A stretch of DNA of 64,000 nucleotides, from positions 124,001 to 188,000 of the forward strand of contig OZ243045.1 in assembly GCA_965212125.1 (NCBI GenBank), written 5' to 3'. The DNA comes from CAYRJD01 sp965212125. Lineage in GTDB: Bacteria; Actinomycetota; Acidimicrobiia; Acidimicrobiales; Poriferisodalaceae. Both the position numbers and the translations under genes were made by a program. The notes beneath the pieces are model-generated. The model saw only the letters and a program-made list of their open reading frames with translations, was not told where the DNA came from and did no database searches. This document shows positions 42,863 to 50,497 of this stretch, one piece after another; positions within the stretch are counted from its first letter, which is position 1; each line of letters opens with the position of its first letter.

Positions 42863-44070
42863 GCGAACCTGGTGAGCCTGGCGCGACTGATACTGGCGCG
42901 GCCGCCCCAAGTGGTGCTAGTCCAACTAGTCCAACTAGTCCGGCTAGCCCGGCGCTCCCAACACCTGCTGACTATTTGGCCGAGCTGGCGGGCGCTGCCC
43001 AGATCGTTTTACTGGGCGACCAACCCGGGGTCAGCGCCCATCTGGAGTTCGTTGCCGCTGCAATACCAGCGTTAGCCGCAGCCGGAATCCAAAACCTGGC
43101 TTGGGACTACACCAACACTCGTCGGCAAACCGAGTTGGATGCGCTGACCGCCGCTAGCGAATGGGACGAGCGCGCCTGCGCCGACCTTTTTGCCGACCTG
43201 CTAGGTGTCGGATTCGCCTACCAGCAGTACGCGGATGTGTTGCATGCGGCGTGGGCGCATAACCGCTCTTGCGCCAGCAACGCCGCAGCCAACCCCAGCT
43301 CGCCAATGCGAGTAATCGCACTAGGCATACCGACCTACGTCGAAAACCCCGACCTGCTAGACGGCCGCTCAGCGGGCGAGCTAGAGCTACGCAACTGGTG
43401 GATGGGCGGGCACTACCGCGACGTCAGCGCGTTTCATGCCGCCAACGTGCTGACCGAACAAGTGCTACGCAAAGGCGAGCGAGCAGTCGTGTACGGCGAC
43501 ATTCGCCGCACCACCACGCGGCTAGTCCAATGGATTGACGGGCAAGCCACCGCCACAATGGGAAGCCTGCTGCATCACTGGATGGGAGACGGAGTGAAGC
43601 GAGTCGTGTTTCACGGCGCTTTAGCCGACCCGGCCGCCACCCAGCGCGTTGAAGATCTGGTTGAAGCATCGCCCGAAAGCGGCAAGCAGGGAACGCAGGT
43701 GACGTTCGGTTTAGCCCTAGGCGCTTCAACCATCGGCAACGTCGGTCTGACAAAACTGACCGGCACCGTTAGCGGCAAAAGTGAGTCGCTGCGATTGCGA
43801 GATGTGGCTGACGGGTACTTGTATCTGGTCGCCCGACAAGACTGGCAGCCCGTGGCGCTGCTAGACAACTTGATTAGTGATTCAAACTTTGCTGCCGTTG
43901 AAGCGCAGTATCGCGCCCTGATGCCGCGCAACGAGCCGTACTCCAAGGCCGAGTTAGAACAAGTCCGCCGCGAGGGACAAGAGCAACTGGCCAAAGACTG
44001 GCCGCCACTGCCCGACGCCGACGAAGAGCCCGACAAACGTCGATTTAGATTTGGTGCCAAACGTAAGTGA
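42859..44070 (+). CDS. ChaN/TIKI-like paralogue with altered motif residues (second of tandem pair)
   Basis: A 403-residue paralogue of the preceding protein: IVLLGDQPGVSAHLEFV aligns with VVFVGHHIPTLRTGLFL, LAWDYT with VAMEYL, and YADVLHAAWAHNRS with YLDVLRAVWEMNRS. The His-His pair is replaced by Asp54-Gln55 and the Glu by Asp83, so catalysis may be lost or changed. The GTG at 42859 overlaps the previous stop in a GTGA quartet; a GTG at 42844 is possible. The N-terminus is a Ser/Pro/Thr linker of duplicated triplets. Its own stop overlaps the next start in another GTGA. Confidence 0.55.
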   Translation: MSEPGEPGATDTGAAAPSGASPTSPTSPASPALPTPADYLAELAGAAQIVLLGDQPGVSAHLEFVAAAIPALAAAGIQNLAWDYTNTRRQTELDALTAASEWDERACADLFADLLGVGFAYQQYADVLHAAWAHNRSCASNAAANPSSPMRVIALGIPTYVENPDLLDGRSAGELELRNWWMGGHYRDVSAFHAANVLTEQVLRKGERAVVYGDIRRTTTRLVQWIDGQATATMGSLLHHWMGDGVKRVVFHGALADPAATQRVEDLVEASPESGKQGTQVTFGLALGASTIGNVGLTKLTGTVSGKSESLRLRDVADGYLYLVARQDWQPVALLDNLISDSNFAAVEAQYRALMPRNEPYSKAELEQVRREGQEQLAKDWPPLPDADEEPDKRRFRFGAKRK

Positions 44071-44606
44071 ACGAAAACCACCGCATTGACCGTGTGCCTG
44101 TTGAAGCCGCGGGTCAGCTTTTTGCCTGCGGGTTTTCAGCGGTGGGGCAAGATCCCGACAAGGCGCTTGAGTCTGTTGAAGCAACGACGATGGTTTGTCT
44201 GCTGACCGACGATGAAGTGAAAATGCGCTATCCCGATTACGTGCAGTGGCTGAACGACCACAGCTCTGATCAGGCCGAGTCCGACCCGTCCGAGTCCGAC
44301 CCGGCCGACCAGTCCAGCCCGCATGCGATTTGGCTGCAGATAATCGACGGCGAAATCACCGACGACGAAGCGGTAACCGCCACGGTGCGCCAAGTGGTTA
44401 GCAAGCTGGAAGACGGCAACAACGTGCTTGTGCACTGTGGCGCCGGAATGGCACGCACCTCAGTGATATGCATTTTGGCGATGGTGGCTTTGGGAGCGGA
44501 GCTTGAGGTTGCGGCCGTTGAGTTTCGCCAAGCCCGACCGGGTGGTGGTCCCGATGGCCCCGCCCAAGAGCGCCAGATCGAGCGGCTGGCGGAGCTGTTC
44601 GGCTAG
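44067..44606 (+). CDS. Dual-specificity/tyrosine phosphatase-like protein
   Basis: A 179-residue protein with the cysteine-phosphatase signature HCGAGMARTS (Cys124, Arg130, C-x5-R) and a preceding acidic loop (IIDGEITDDE) that may supply the general acid. The fold resembles small atypical dual-specificity phosphatases. A DPSESDP repeat forms a linker near residue 72. GTG at 44067 overlaps the stop of the upstream paralogue by 4 bases, so it is translationally coupled to the two ChaN/TIKI-like genes. Substrate may be protein, lipid or a small phosphate ester. Confidence 0.82.
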   Translation: MNENHRIDRVPVEAAGQLFACGFSAVGQDPDKALESVEATTMVCLLTDDEVKMRYPDYVQWLNDHSSDQAESDPSESDPADQSSPHAIWLQIIDGEITDDEAVTATVRQVVSKLEDGNNVLVHCGAGMARTSVICILAMVALGAELEVAAVEFRQARPGGGPDGPAQERQIERLAELFG

Positions 44607-44638
44607 CTGAACTGCTGTCTAGCCGAGCTGCTGTCTAG

Positions 44639-45433
44639 CTAGCGGCTTTCCTCCCAAGCCCAAGTCGACTCCAGCATGTAGCAGCGGCGGCGCGGGCCCG
44701 GTGCGTTCAGGTCACCGTCGGGATATGCCGTGTCGCCGGGATAAACCGCAACCATTCCAGGGTCTGACGGCGGCGACATAATCATCTGGGTGTGAAAACA
44801 ACGCCCCTGCGCCTTGCCGATCTCGCTGATTGCCGCCTCGCTTGAATCAAACTTTGCCAGATAGGTGAGCGTCACGAAGGTGGGCGTAACGAACTCAATT
44901 TCACCCGTCGCCCGCTGCCGCAAGGCCTCGGCCGGGGTTATCCACGTGTGGTCCACTATTTCCGATTGGTCAACGGTGATTTCGCCGAACGGCTCCGGCG
45001 CCTCGCAAACAAAGAAGTGAGTCGCAAATCGCTTGGGGCGGATTGGCGGCGGCAACCAGTGAGAAAGATGAACCAGGTCGGCACCGCTCAGGTCAATGCC
45101 AGCTTCTTCGGCGGCTTCACGCATGGCTGCGGTTCTGAACCCGCGCTGAGTGGGGGTTGCGGATCTGCCTGGACCGTGCGGCGGTTCGCACTCACCGGTT
45201 AGGTCATCGGGCGGCGATGTCTGGCGATCGGCTTCGTCAACCTGGCCGCCTGGAAACACCCACATTCCGCCGAATGGGCCGCGCTCATTGCGGCGCAGCA
45301 TCAGAACCTCTAGGGCTGCGTCCGTATCACTATCACCAGGTGCCGTATCACTAGGCGCGGCGTTGCGGATAACCACCACGGTCGCTGCGTCTACGGGAGT
45401 TGGCGCCTCGCTCGCGTCAACGATTTCGGTCAC
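44639..45433 (-). CDS. Nudix hydrolase (NUDT19/CoA-diphosphatase-like)
   Basis: A 264-residue Nudix protein. The Nudix box is split by an insertion: GGQVDEADR is followed about 35 residues later by FRTAAMREAAEEAGIDL (REAxEEAG). This split box is characteristic of the NUDT19-like group, whose members cleave CoA or acyl-CoA diphosphates. C-terminal residues include the PPSDPGMVAVYPGD segment. GTG at 45433 overlaps the TGA of the upstream HAD gene in a GTGA quartet. Confidence 0.88.
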   Translation of the reverse strand: MTEIVDASEAPTPVDAATVVVIRNAAPSDTAPGDSDTDAALEVLMLRRNERGPFGGMWVFPGGQVDEADRQTSPPDDLTGECEPPHGPGRSATPTQRGFRTAAMREAAEEAGIDLSGADLVHLSHWLPPPIRPKRFATHFFVCEAPEPFGEITVDQSEIVDHTWITPAEALRQRATGEIEFVTPTFVTLTYLAKFDSSEAAISEIGKAQGRCFHTQMIMSPPSDPGMVAVYPGDTAYPDGDLNAPGPRRRCYMLESTWAWEESR

Positions 45434-46080
45434 AGCAGCCCGCGTTTGCGTGCGGAAATTCGGTTCTCAGCCTCGCTGACGCCGGGGAGTGTCAGCTCAA
45501 CTGACCCTTGATGCTGCGCCAACAGTTCTGTCACCTGCTGCTCAACCTCCAGCCAACTGCTTGCCCGTGGTTGCGAGAAGTCGTTGTTGTAGGGCTGGTC
45601 AAACACGATCACGTGGCGACCCTTGGCTCGCAGCCGCTCAATGTTGTGAGGCGCGTCTTCTATGTATGCGTCGGCATCCACGTCAGACTTGGCACCCAGA
45701 AAACAAAGATCTCGGTAGGGGATTTTTGATTCGTCAAGCCATTGGGCGGTGTCGGTAACGGCGGGGTCGTGGCCCCATTTCGTGTAGAGCCGATGGGTGA
45801 CTATGCGAATCCACGCCCCCGCGTCGGACAATCGCCAAAGCGCATCGGCGCACGATTCATACACCTCCAAAGATTGGTAGATGCGGTATTCACGCACCGC
45901 TATGTCGTGCAGCTCGTCAAACTCGCCCTCGCTTAGGTCCCACTCTGGGAAGCCCCACGTGCGCGATGGCGGCAGCTCCCCGTCGCCTAGTTTCTTTTCC
46001 TGTTCAACCACCCGGCGAAACGCCTCGTTGTATTTCGCGCAGACGCCGTCAAGGTCAACTGCCAATACAAACTCATCCAC
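45430..46080 (-). CDS. HAD-superfamily 5'(3')-nucleotidase-like hydrolase
   Basis: A 216-residue HAD hydrolase of the NT5C-like type. Motif I is VDLDGVCAKY (Asp nucleophile and general acid), motif II is the IVTHR threonine, and motif IV is YIEDAPHN. The WGFPEWDLSEGEF cap segment is typical of the group found in actinobacteria and phages. It may dephosphorylate deoxynucleotides. ATG at 46080. It is translationally coupled to the Nudix gene downstream, consistent with a nucleotide or cofactor house-cleaning role (inference). Confidence 0.85.
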   Translation of the reverse strand: MDEFVLAVDLDGVCAKYNEAFRRVVEQEKKLGDGELPPSRTWGFPEWDLSEGEFDELHDIAVREYRIYQSLEVYESCADALWRLSDAGAWIRIVTHRLYTKWGHDPAVTDTAQWLDESKIPYRDLCFLGAKSDVDADAYIEDAPHNIERLRAKGRHVIVFDQPYNNDFSQPRASSWLEVEQQVTELLAQHQGSVELTLPGVSEAENRISARKRGLL

Positions 46081-46123
46081 TAGCGCAACTTACTTGGCTG
46101 GCTGGCACTGGCTACTTGGCTGG

Positions 46124-46444
46124 CTAGTGATGATGATCGTGCCCTGGTTCGCGTGCGGCGTACTGCTCGGCTAACGCAACCACCTCGGCGCGGCTGGTCG
46201 TGCCGTCGTCGGCTAACAGGCGTGCTAGTGCGTCCAACCAGCACTCGTAGTAGCCCGCGGGTTCGCCGGTGTCGGGCGCGTCGGGGTTGGCGATCTCAGC
46301 AATCAAATACTTTTGAAACTGACTCCAAGTGAAATGGCCGGCTTCCTCAGCGGCGGCCGCCAAACCGAATGCGCGGCTCTGCCATGGCTGGTCAAACAGC
46401 AGCTCGCCGTTGGAGCGTGGCGGCTCGCCTGCCGCGCTGCTCAT
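46124..46444 (-). CDS. Nitrile hydratase accessory protein (activator, beta-subunit N-terminal-like)
   Basis: A 106-residue protein resembling the N-terminal half of nitrile hydratase beta (FDQPWQSRAFGLAAAAEEAGHFTWSQFQKYL; YYECWLDALARLLAD). Such small proteins (p14K/NhlE/p16 type) carry cobalt-loaded alpha subunit and swap it into the apoenzyme. The order beta, alpha, accessory matches known cobalt-type operons. ATG at 46444 is 24 bases after the alpha gene. The C-terminus ends HDHHH, a possible metal-binding tail. Confidence 0.88.
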   Translation of the reverse strand: MSSAAGEPPRSNGELLFDQPWQSRAFGLAAAAEEAGHFTWSQFQKYLIAEIANPDAPDTGEPAGYYECWLDALARLLADDGTTSRAEVVALAEQYAAREPGHDHHH

Positions 46445-46468
46445 CGGGTCGGGCTCATTGGACTGGGC

Positions 46469-47104
46469 TCACTGCTCGGGCTGCTCGCCGGGCGACAGGG
46501 CACGTGCCACGCCGATCATTGAGTCTCGCGTGACTAGCTGCGCCAACTCTTCGGCGGTCATTGCGTCTGTGCCAGCGGGGCGTTCCGGCACTATCAGATA
46601 CCTGGTTTCGGAGCTGGAATCCCAGACGTTGACGTGCATGTCGGACGGCAGTTCAAGGCCCATTTCAGCCAACACGTTGCGAGGTTCGCGCACCACCCGT
46701 GACCGATATTCCGGACTCTTGTACCAGTTGGGCGGCAACCCAAGCAGCGCCCACGGGTAGCACGAGCACAGGGTGCAAACCACAACATTGTGCGTGTCGG
46801 AGGTGTTTGCCTTTACCTCTAGGTGGTCAATCTGCGGACCCTTGATGCCCATCTGGGCGATGGCGGTGTCGGCATCGGTCAGCAGCAGCGTGTTGAACTC
46901 TGGGTCGATCCAAGCGCGTGCCACCACGTGCGCGCCGGTCAGCGGCCCGATGTCGTTTTCGTAGCGCTCAATCAGCGCGTCAATGCGATCTCTGTCAACG
47001 ATGCCGCGCTCAACAAGCAGGTCTTCTAAGGCTTGTGCGCGAATCGCTGGTGCGGTGTGGTCGGGTGAACTGTGGTCGGATGCGGTGTCGTCGTTGGAAG
47101 TCAT
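46469..47104 (-). CDS. Nitrile hydratase alpha subunit, cobalt type
   Basis: A 211-residue catalytic subunit that hydrates nitriles to amides. The metal claw is VCTLCSCYPW (Cys110, Cys113, Ser114, Cys115). Thr in C-T-L-C-S-C is the mark of cobalt enzymes; iron enzymes have Ser there. The two inner cysteines are normally oxidised to sulphinate and sulphenate. ATG at 47104 overlaps the beta gene's TGA (ATGA quartet), and extension upstream to 47131 has no family similarity. Residues match PEYRSRVVREPRNVLAEMG of the family. Confidence 0.95.
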   Translation of the reverse strand: MTSNDDTASDHSSPDHTAPAIRAQALEDLLVERGIVDRDRIDALIERYENDIGPLTGAHVVARAWIDPEFNTLLLTDADTAIAQMGIKGPQIDHLEVKANTSDTHNVVVCTLCSCYPWALLGLPPNWYKSPEYRSRVVREPRNVLAEMGLELPSDMHVNVWDSSSETRYLIVPERPAGTDAMTAEELAQLVTRDSMIGVARALSPGEQPEQ

Positions 47105-47835
47105 GCAGGGTTTGCGGAGTCTAAATAGCACTCATACATATCAATGTGGATAGTCACCTCTGGCTCCACATCGGCACCCCACAGCTCGGCAGCTTCAAAC
47201 GCGACGGCGTACACATGCTGCGGACGATCGCCTAGGTCGTGAGCGGTTGAATCAGGCAGCACTTCGGTTCCGTGAAGCTCGGCTATGACGCCTTTCTTGG
47301 CTTCGGCATAGGCAGGCAGGCGGGTGTGGGCGAATTTTTGGCGCGGCCGCGTGACCACTGCGTCGCCGACTTGAAACAGCGGCGGGAGCGTCGGCTGCCC
47401 GACTGGCTGGCTGTTCGACTGCTCCTGCTCGGCTGGCAACAACCCGGCGTCTAGCACAGCGTCTGTTTCGGCGAGCGGGCGGGCACGACTCGCAGGACCG
47501 CTACCCGCAGGTGCCCCCAGCCGCTGGTCAAGTTCGCCCGGCTTCAGCACGTCGTATTCGCTGAGCAGCAGTTCAATCCCAGCCAACCAGCGGCCGTAGT
47601 AGCCGTTGCCGAAATAATCACCGGGCGCCAAGCGCTCCAGTGCGTGGCGAAACTCTCCTGGCCGTTTACCTGAGGACGCCAGCGCCGGTCCGAATATGCC
47701 GAAAACGCGACCCTCCCAGGTGTGGTGAAATGGCGGTTCGTTCGGGTCGTGCGGTACTGCGCCATAGCCAGACGCTCCGCCAAGATCGTGAACGCCAAGA
47801 TCGTGACCGCCGAGGGCGTGCATGGGAGTGTGCAT
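47101..47835 (-). CDS. Nitrile hydratase beta subunit
   Basis: A 244-residue beta subunit, first gene of the operon. Family landmarks are HDLGGASGYGAV near the N-terminus, FHHTWEGRVFGI, the YYGRWLAGIELLL helix, FQVGDAVVTRPR and the C-terminal VYAVAFEAAELWGAD. The frame is open to 47952, but the extra 39 residues are low-complexity (PTANPTANPT from a 12-bp repeat) and would overlap the divergent SDR gene region; ATG at 47835 or 47823 leaves a 130-base divergent promoter region. No cobalt transporter gene (NhlF type) is adjacent. Confidence 0.9.
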   Translation of the reverse strand: MHTPMHALGGHDLGVHDLGGASGYGAVPHDPNEPPFHHTWEGRVFGIFGPALASSGKRPGEFRHALERLAPGDYFGNGYYGRWLAGIELLLSEYDVLKPGELDQRLGAPAGSGPASRARPLAETDAVLDAGLLPAEQEQSNSQPVGQPTLPPLFQVGDAVVTRPRQKFAHTRLPAYAEAKKGVIAELHGTEVLPDSTAHDLGDRPQHVYAVAFEAAELWGADVEPEVTIHIDMYECYLDSANPA

Positions 47836-47860
47836 GGGGGAGCGGGCAGCCGACCCAGCC

Positions 47861-47896
47861 GCCGTCGGATTAGCCGTCGGATTAGCCGTCGGATCG
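47861..47896. repeat. Three 12-bp tandem units upstream of the nitrile hydratase operon
   Basis: GCCGTCGGATTA occurs twice in a row and a third time with two changes. It lies in the divergent intergenic region or, if the longer beta-subunit start is used, encodes PTAN repeats. Confidence 0.9.
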
Positions 47897-47967
47897 GTTT
47901 TTCCGCTGCCTGATTTGTCGCCAGGGTTTTGTGCAGCAGCGCTCACGTACATAGTGTTGCATTTCTG

Positions 47968-48996
47968 ATGGCATACACAGCACCGACCGACGCATTCCGA
48001 TTTGATGAACTACGCACCGCAATTGAAGGCAAGCGAGTTTTCATTACAGGCGCGGGCAAGGACGGTGGCATCGGACAAGCACTTGCTCTGTGCGCTGGCC
48101 TGAACGGCGCGGAGTCAATCGGGGTGCATTTTCACCGCAGCTATGAAGACGGATTTGACCTGGTTGACAAGCTGCGTGAGAACGGCGCCAACGCTTTCCC
48201 GATCCAAGCCGACGTAACCAACCTGCGCGATTTGTGGGCGATCAGATCGCACGTGATCAGCCAGATGGGCGGCAAGCCACCGAACCTTGTTATCTGCAAC
48301 TCCGGCCTGACCGAATCCGGTTACAGCTTCGGGCGTGCGCTGCGTGAGGTGGAGGGCGAGTCAATGTCGCTGCGCCGTGCGCGGGTTCGCCAGCATTTCA
48401 TAGACAACCTGGATGAGTCGCGACTGGTGCTTGACACCAAGATTGATGGCTTTATGGCTACTACCCACCTGTGGGCGGGGGAGGCCGTCTACCACTCCGA
48501 GCCCGTCCAGATCGTTTATGTGTCTTCACGCCAGGCGATTGATCCGGGCCCTGCGGTGCCGGGCTATGCGCTGAGCAACTGGGCGGTGTTGCAGTTGCCC
48601 AAGGTGCTGAAGGTGAATCTTGGTTCAAATGCAGAGCTTGTTAGCTGCTTCTCGCTGTTGTTGCCGTTTGTGCGAACCGGCATGACCGATGAGTACGCCG
48701 GCAACGAGCGGGTTTATGGCCGCTGGCAAAAGCGCATGCTGGAGCCGTCTGAAATGGCGCAGGCGTTTATGGTGCTTTTGGGCAGGCCGACTGAAGAAAC
48801 CGACGGCGGCATGTTTGAGCTGATGGTGGATTCGCCGGCGGACGATTCTGACGGCGGTGCTAGCGCCGACGGTGCCGACGGTGCCGCGCAGGACTCGGCC
48901 GAGCCTGTCCCTATCTCAGTGACTTGGCAAAAAGTTGAGCTGGGAATAAACGAGTCAGAGCTGGACTGGAGCGCCAAAGCACCGCTCGAGTTTTAG
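47968..48996 (+). CDS. Short-chain dehydrogenase/reductase-like protein with Y-x3-N in place of Y-x3-K
   Basis: A 342-residue Rossmann-fold protein. The nucleotide-binding TGAGKDGGIG (27-36) and DVTNLRDL are present and the catalytic serine is probably Ser186/187 (VYVSSRQ). The tyrosine motif reads Y200-A-L-S-N204, with Asn where nearly all SDRs have Lys. The long C-terminal part and the SFGRALREVEGE insert resemble the reductase-like domains next to fatty-acid-synthase complexes, but I cannot name it. ATG at 47968 is preferred. Residues 292-310 are duplicated GADGA-type linker. Confidence 0.75.
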   Translation: MAYTAPTDAFRFDELRTAIEGKRVFITGAGKDGGIGQALALCAGLNGAESIGVHFHRSYEDGFDLVDKLRENGANAFPIQADVTNLRDLWAIRSHVISQMGGKPPNLVICNSGLTESGYSFGRALREVEGESMSLRRARVRQHFIDNLDESRLVLDTKIDGFMATTHLWAGEAVYHSEPVQIVYVSSRQAIDPGPAVPGYALSNWAVLQLPKVLKVNLGSNAELVSCFSLLLPFVRTGMTDEYAGNERVYGRWQKRMLEPSEMAQAFMVLLGRPTEETDGGMFELMVDSPADDSDGGASADGADGAAQDSAEPVPISVTWQKVELGINESELDWSAKAPLEF

Positions 48997-49059
48997 CCAG
49001 CGTCACTGGCGTCACTGGCGCTGACCGCTACTGACCGCTGCGGCAAGCCCGGCCGCTAA

Positions 49060-49902
49060 CTACGGCAAGCCTGCGCCGGCGATCTCCACTCGCGCAATCT
49101 CAACGCGACCTTGCGGCGGTGCGCCCTTTTCGGGTCGGGAGTTGGGCGCGGTAATCATGTAAAGCGTGCGGCGATCGTCTCCGCCCAACATGCAGGCAAA
49201 GCAGTTGAGTTCCAGCTCAATCTCATCAGTCACCTCGCCGCCCTCCAGCACACGAAAGCAGCAGGCGTTCACCGGGTCGGCCACCCAGATTCCACCTTGT
49301 TCGTCCAGGCAAATGCCGTCGGGTATGCGCTCTCCCAGGTCTGCAAAAGATCGGCGCCCGGTCAAAGAGCCGTCGCTCGCAATGTCAAACGCGCTCAGCC
49401 GGTGGCCATAAGTCTCAGCCATCACCATGCGCTGCCCGGACGGATCAATGACGGTGCCGTTAGGAAAATCCAGCTCACTCGGCCCGGCGGTTACATCACC
49501 GCTGGGTGAGACGACGGCCAGAGTCGCCTGCGCAAAAACTTCGTTTTGGCTGTCGTCAAACCCAAAGTTGCCGACGTAGGTGGTTCCGTCAGCCGACACA
49601 ACCATGTCGTTGCAAGGACCGCCCGCCACTGCGCTTAGATCGGCGTGAATTGATTCTTCGCCCGCAGGAGTCAGCCGCCGCAAGGTGCGGTCAAGCATCG
49701 AAACAAAAAGAAGATCGCCGTTAGGCAGCCAGCCCAACCCGGACGGCTGCGTCGGCACGGTGTGGACAAGCTGCTCGTTTCCGGTGGCGTCAACGGTGAA
49801 GATTCCGTACCGATAAAAGTCGGAGAACCACAAAAGACCGTCGTGCCAGCGTGGCCCCTCGCCAAATTGCAGCCCATGCAGTAGTACTTGAGTGTCTGTC
49901 AC
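49060..49902 (-). CDS. SMP-30/gluconolactonase/LRE-family protein
   Basis: A 280-residue six-bladed beta-propeller. Family segments are GEGPRWHDGLLWFSDF (metal Glu), GPCNDMVVSADGTTYVGN, FPNGTVIDPSGQRMVMAET and PDGICLDEQGGIWVAD (metal Asp). The group hydrolyses lactones with a divalent metal. Substrate unknown. GTG at 49902 lies 4 bases after the upstream GNAT gene, suggesting an operon. It converges with the SDR-like gene; the spacer has GTCACTGGC repeats. Confidence 0.88.
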   Translation of the reverse strand: MTDTQVLLHGLQFGEGPRWHDGLLWFSDFYRYGIFTVDATGNEQLVHTVPTQPSGLGWLPNGDLLFVSMLDRTLRRLTPAGEESIHADLSAVAGGPCNDMVVSADGTTYVGNFGFDDSQNEVFAQATLAVVSPSGDVTAGPSELDFPNGTVIDPSGQRMVMAETYGHRLSAFDIASDGSLTGRRSFADLGERIPDGICLDEQGGIWVADPVNACCFRVLEGGEVTDEIELELNCFACMLGGDDRRTLYMITAPNSRPEKGAPPQGRVEIARVEIAGAGLP

Positions 49903-49906
49903 GCCG

Positions 49907-50401
49907 TCACGCTAGGTCAAGGCGATACACGTTTGTAGAGCGTTGCTCAAATCCGAGGCGTTGGTACAAGCGGTTGGCGGCGGCGCGGCTGGGTCGTGAG
50001 GTGAGGTCAATGGTGCGAGCGCCGGCGGCGGTAGCTATTTCAATGGCGCGCCGGTTCAACATTTCCCCGATGCCTTTGCCGCGGGCAGACTCATCCACCA
50101 CGACGTCTTCGATCCATGCCCGTTGCCCGGTTGGTAGCGGGAATAGCACCAGCACCATTGCGCCGACTATTTCTTCAGCGGCGGCGGGCTGCGGGGAGAG
50201 CCTGGCAACCAGCAAGGTGCAGGCCTCATGGCCGGCAATCTGCGCCACCTGTGCCGGTGAGAGTTTCGCCGCGGATTTGGAAAGCTGCGGAATGAGGGTC
50301 TGCAGCGCTTGCGCGATCTGCGCGACTTCTAGCTCATCGGTCGGGTCGCAAACCGTTATGCGAATCGGGGCTTGGTCAATCGGGGCTTGTGCTGGCACCA
50401 A
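49907..50401 (-). CDS. GNAT-family N-acetyltransferase
   Basis: A 164-residue acetyltransferase. The acetyl-CoA-binding motif A is WIEDVVVDESARGKGIGEML (R/Q-x-x-G-x-G/A form) and the C-terminal NRLYQRLGFEQRSTNVYRL is typical of the fold. The acceptor is unknown. GTG at 50401. It is divergent from the PAC2 gene and just upstream of the SMP-30 gene. Confidence 0.88.
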   Translation of the reverse strand: MVPAQAPIDQAPIRITVCDPTDELEVAQIAQALQTLIPQLSKSAAKLSPAQVAQIAGHEACTLLVARLSPQPAAAEEIVGAMVLVLFPLPTGQRAWIEDVVVDESARGKGIGEMLNRRAIEIATAAGARTIDLTSRPSRAAANRLYQRLGFEQRSTNVYRLDLA

Positions 50402-50497
50402 CCAAACCGTAATGCCAGGCAGCGCCAGTGACAGCCGCGCCGATAGGCAGCCAGGCTGGCAGCAGCCTCCCGATTGGTGGCGGCTAGCCTGGCGATC

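Noticed and set aside
46469..47104. An iron-type nitrile hydratase
   Set aside because: The claw has Thr (C-T-L-C-S-C), the cobalt-type residue, and gene order and small activator also fit the cobalt class.
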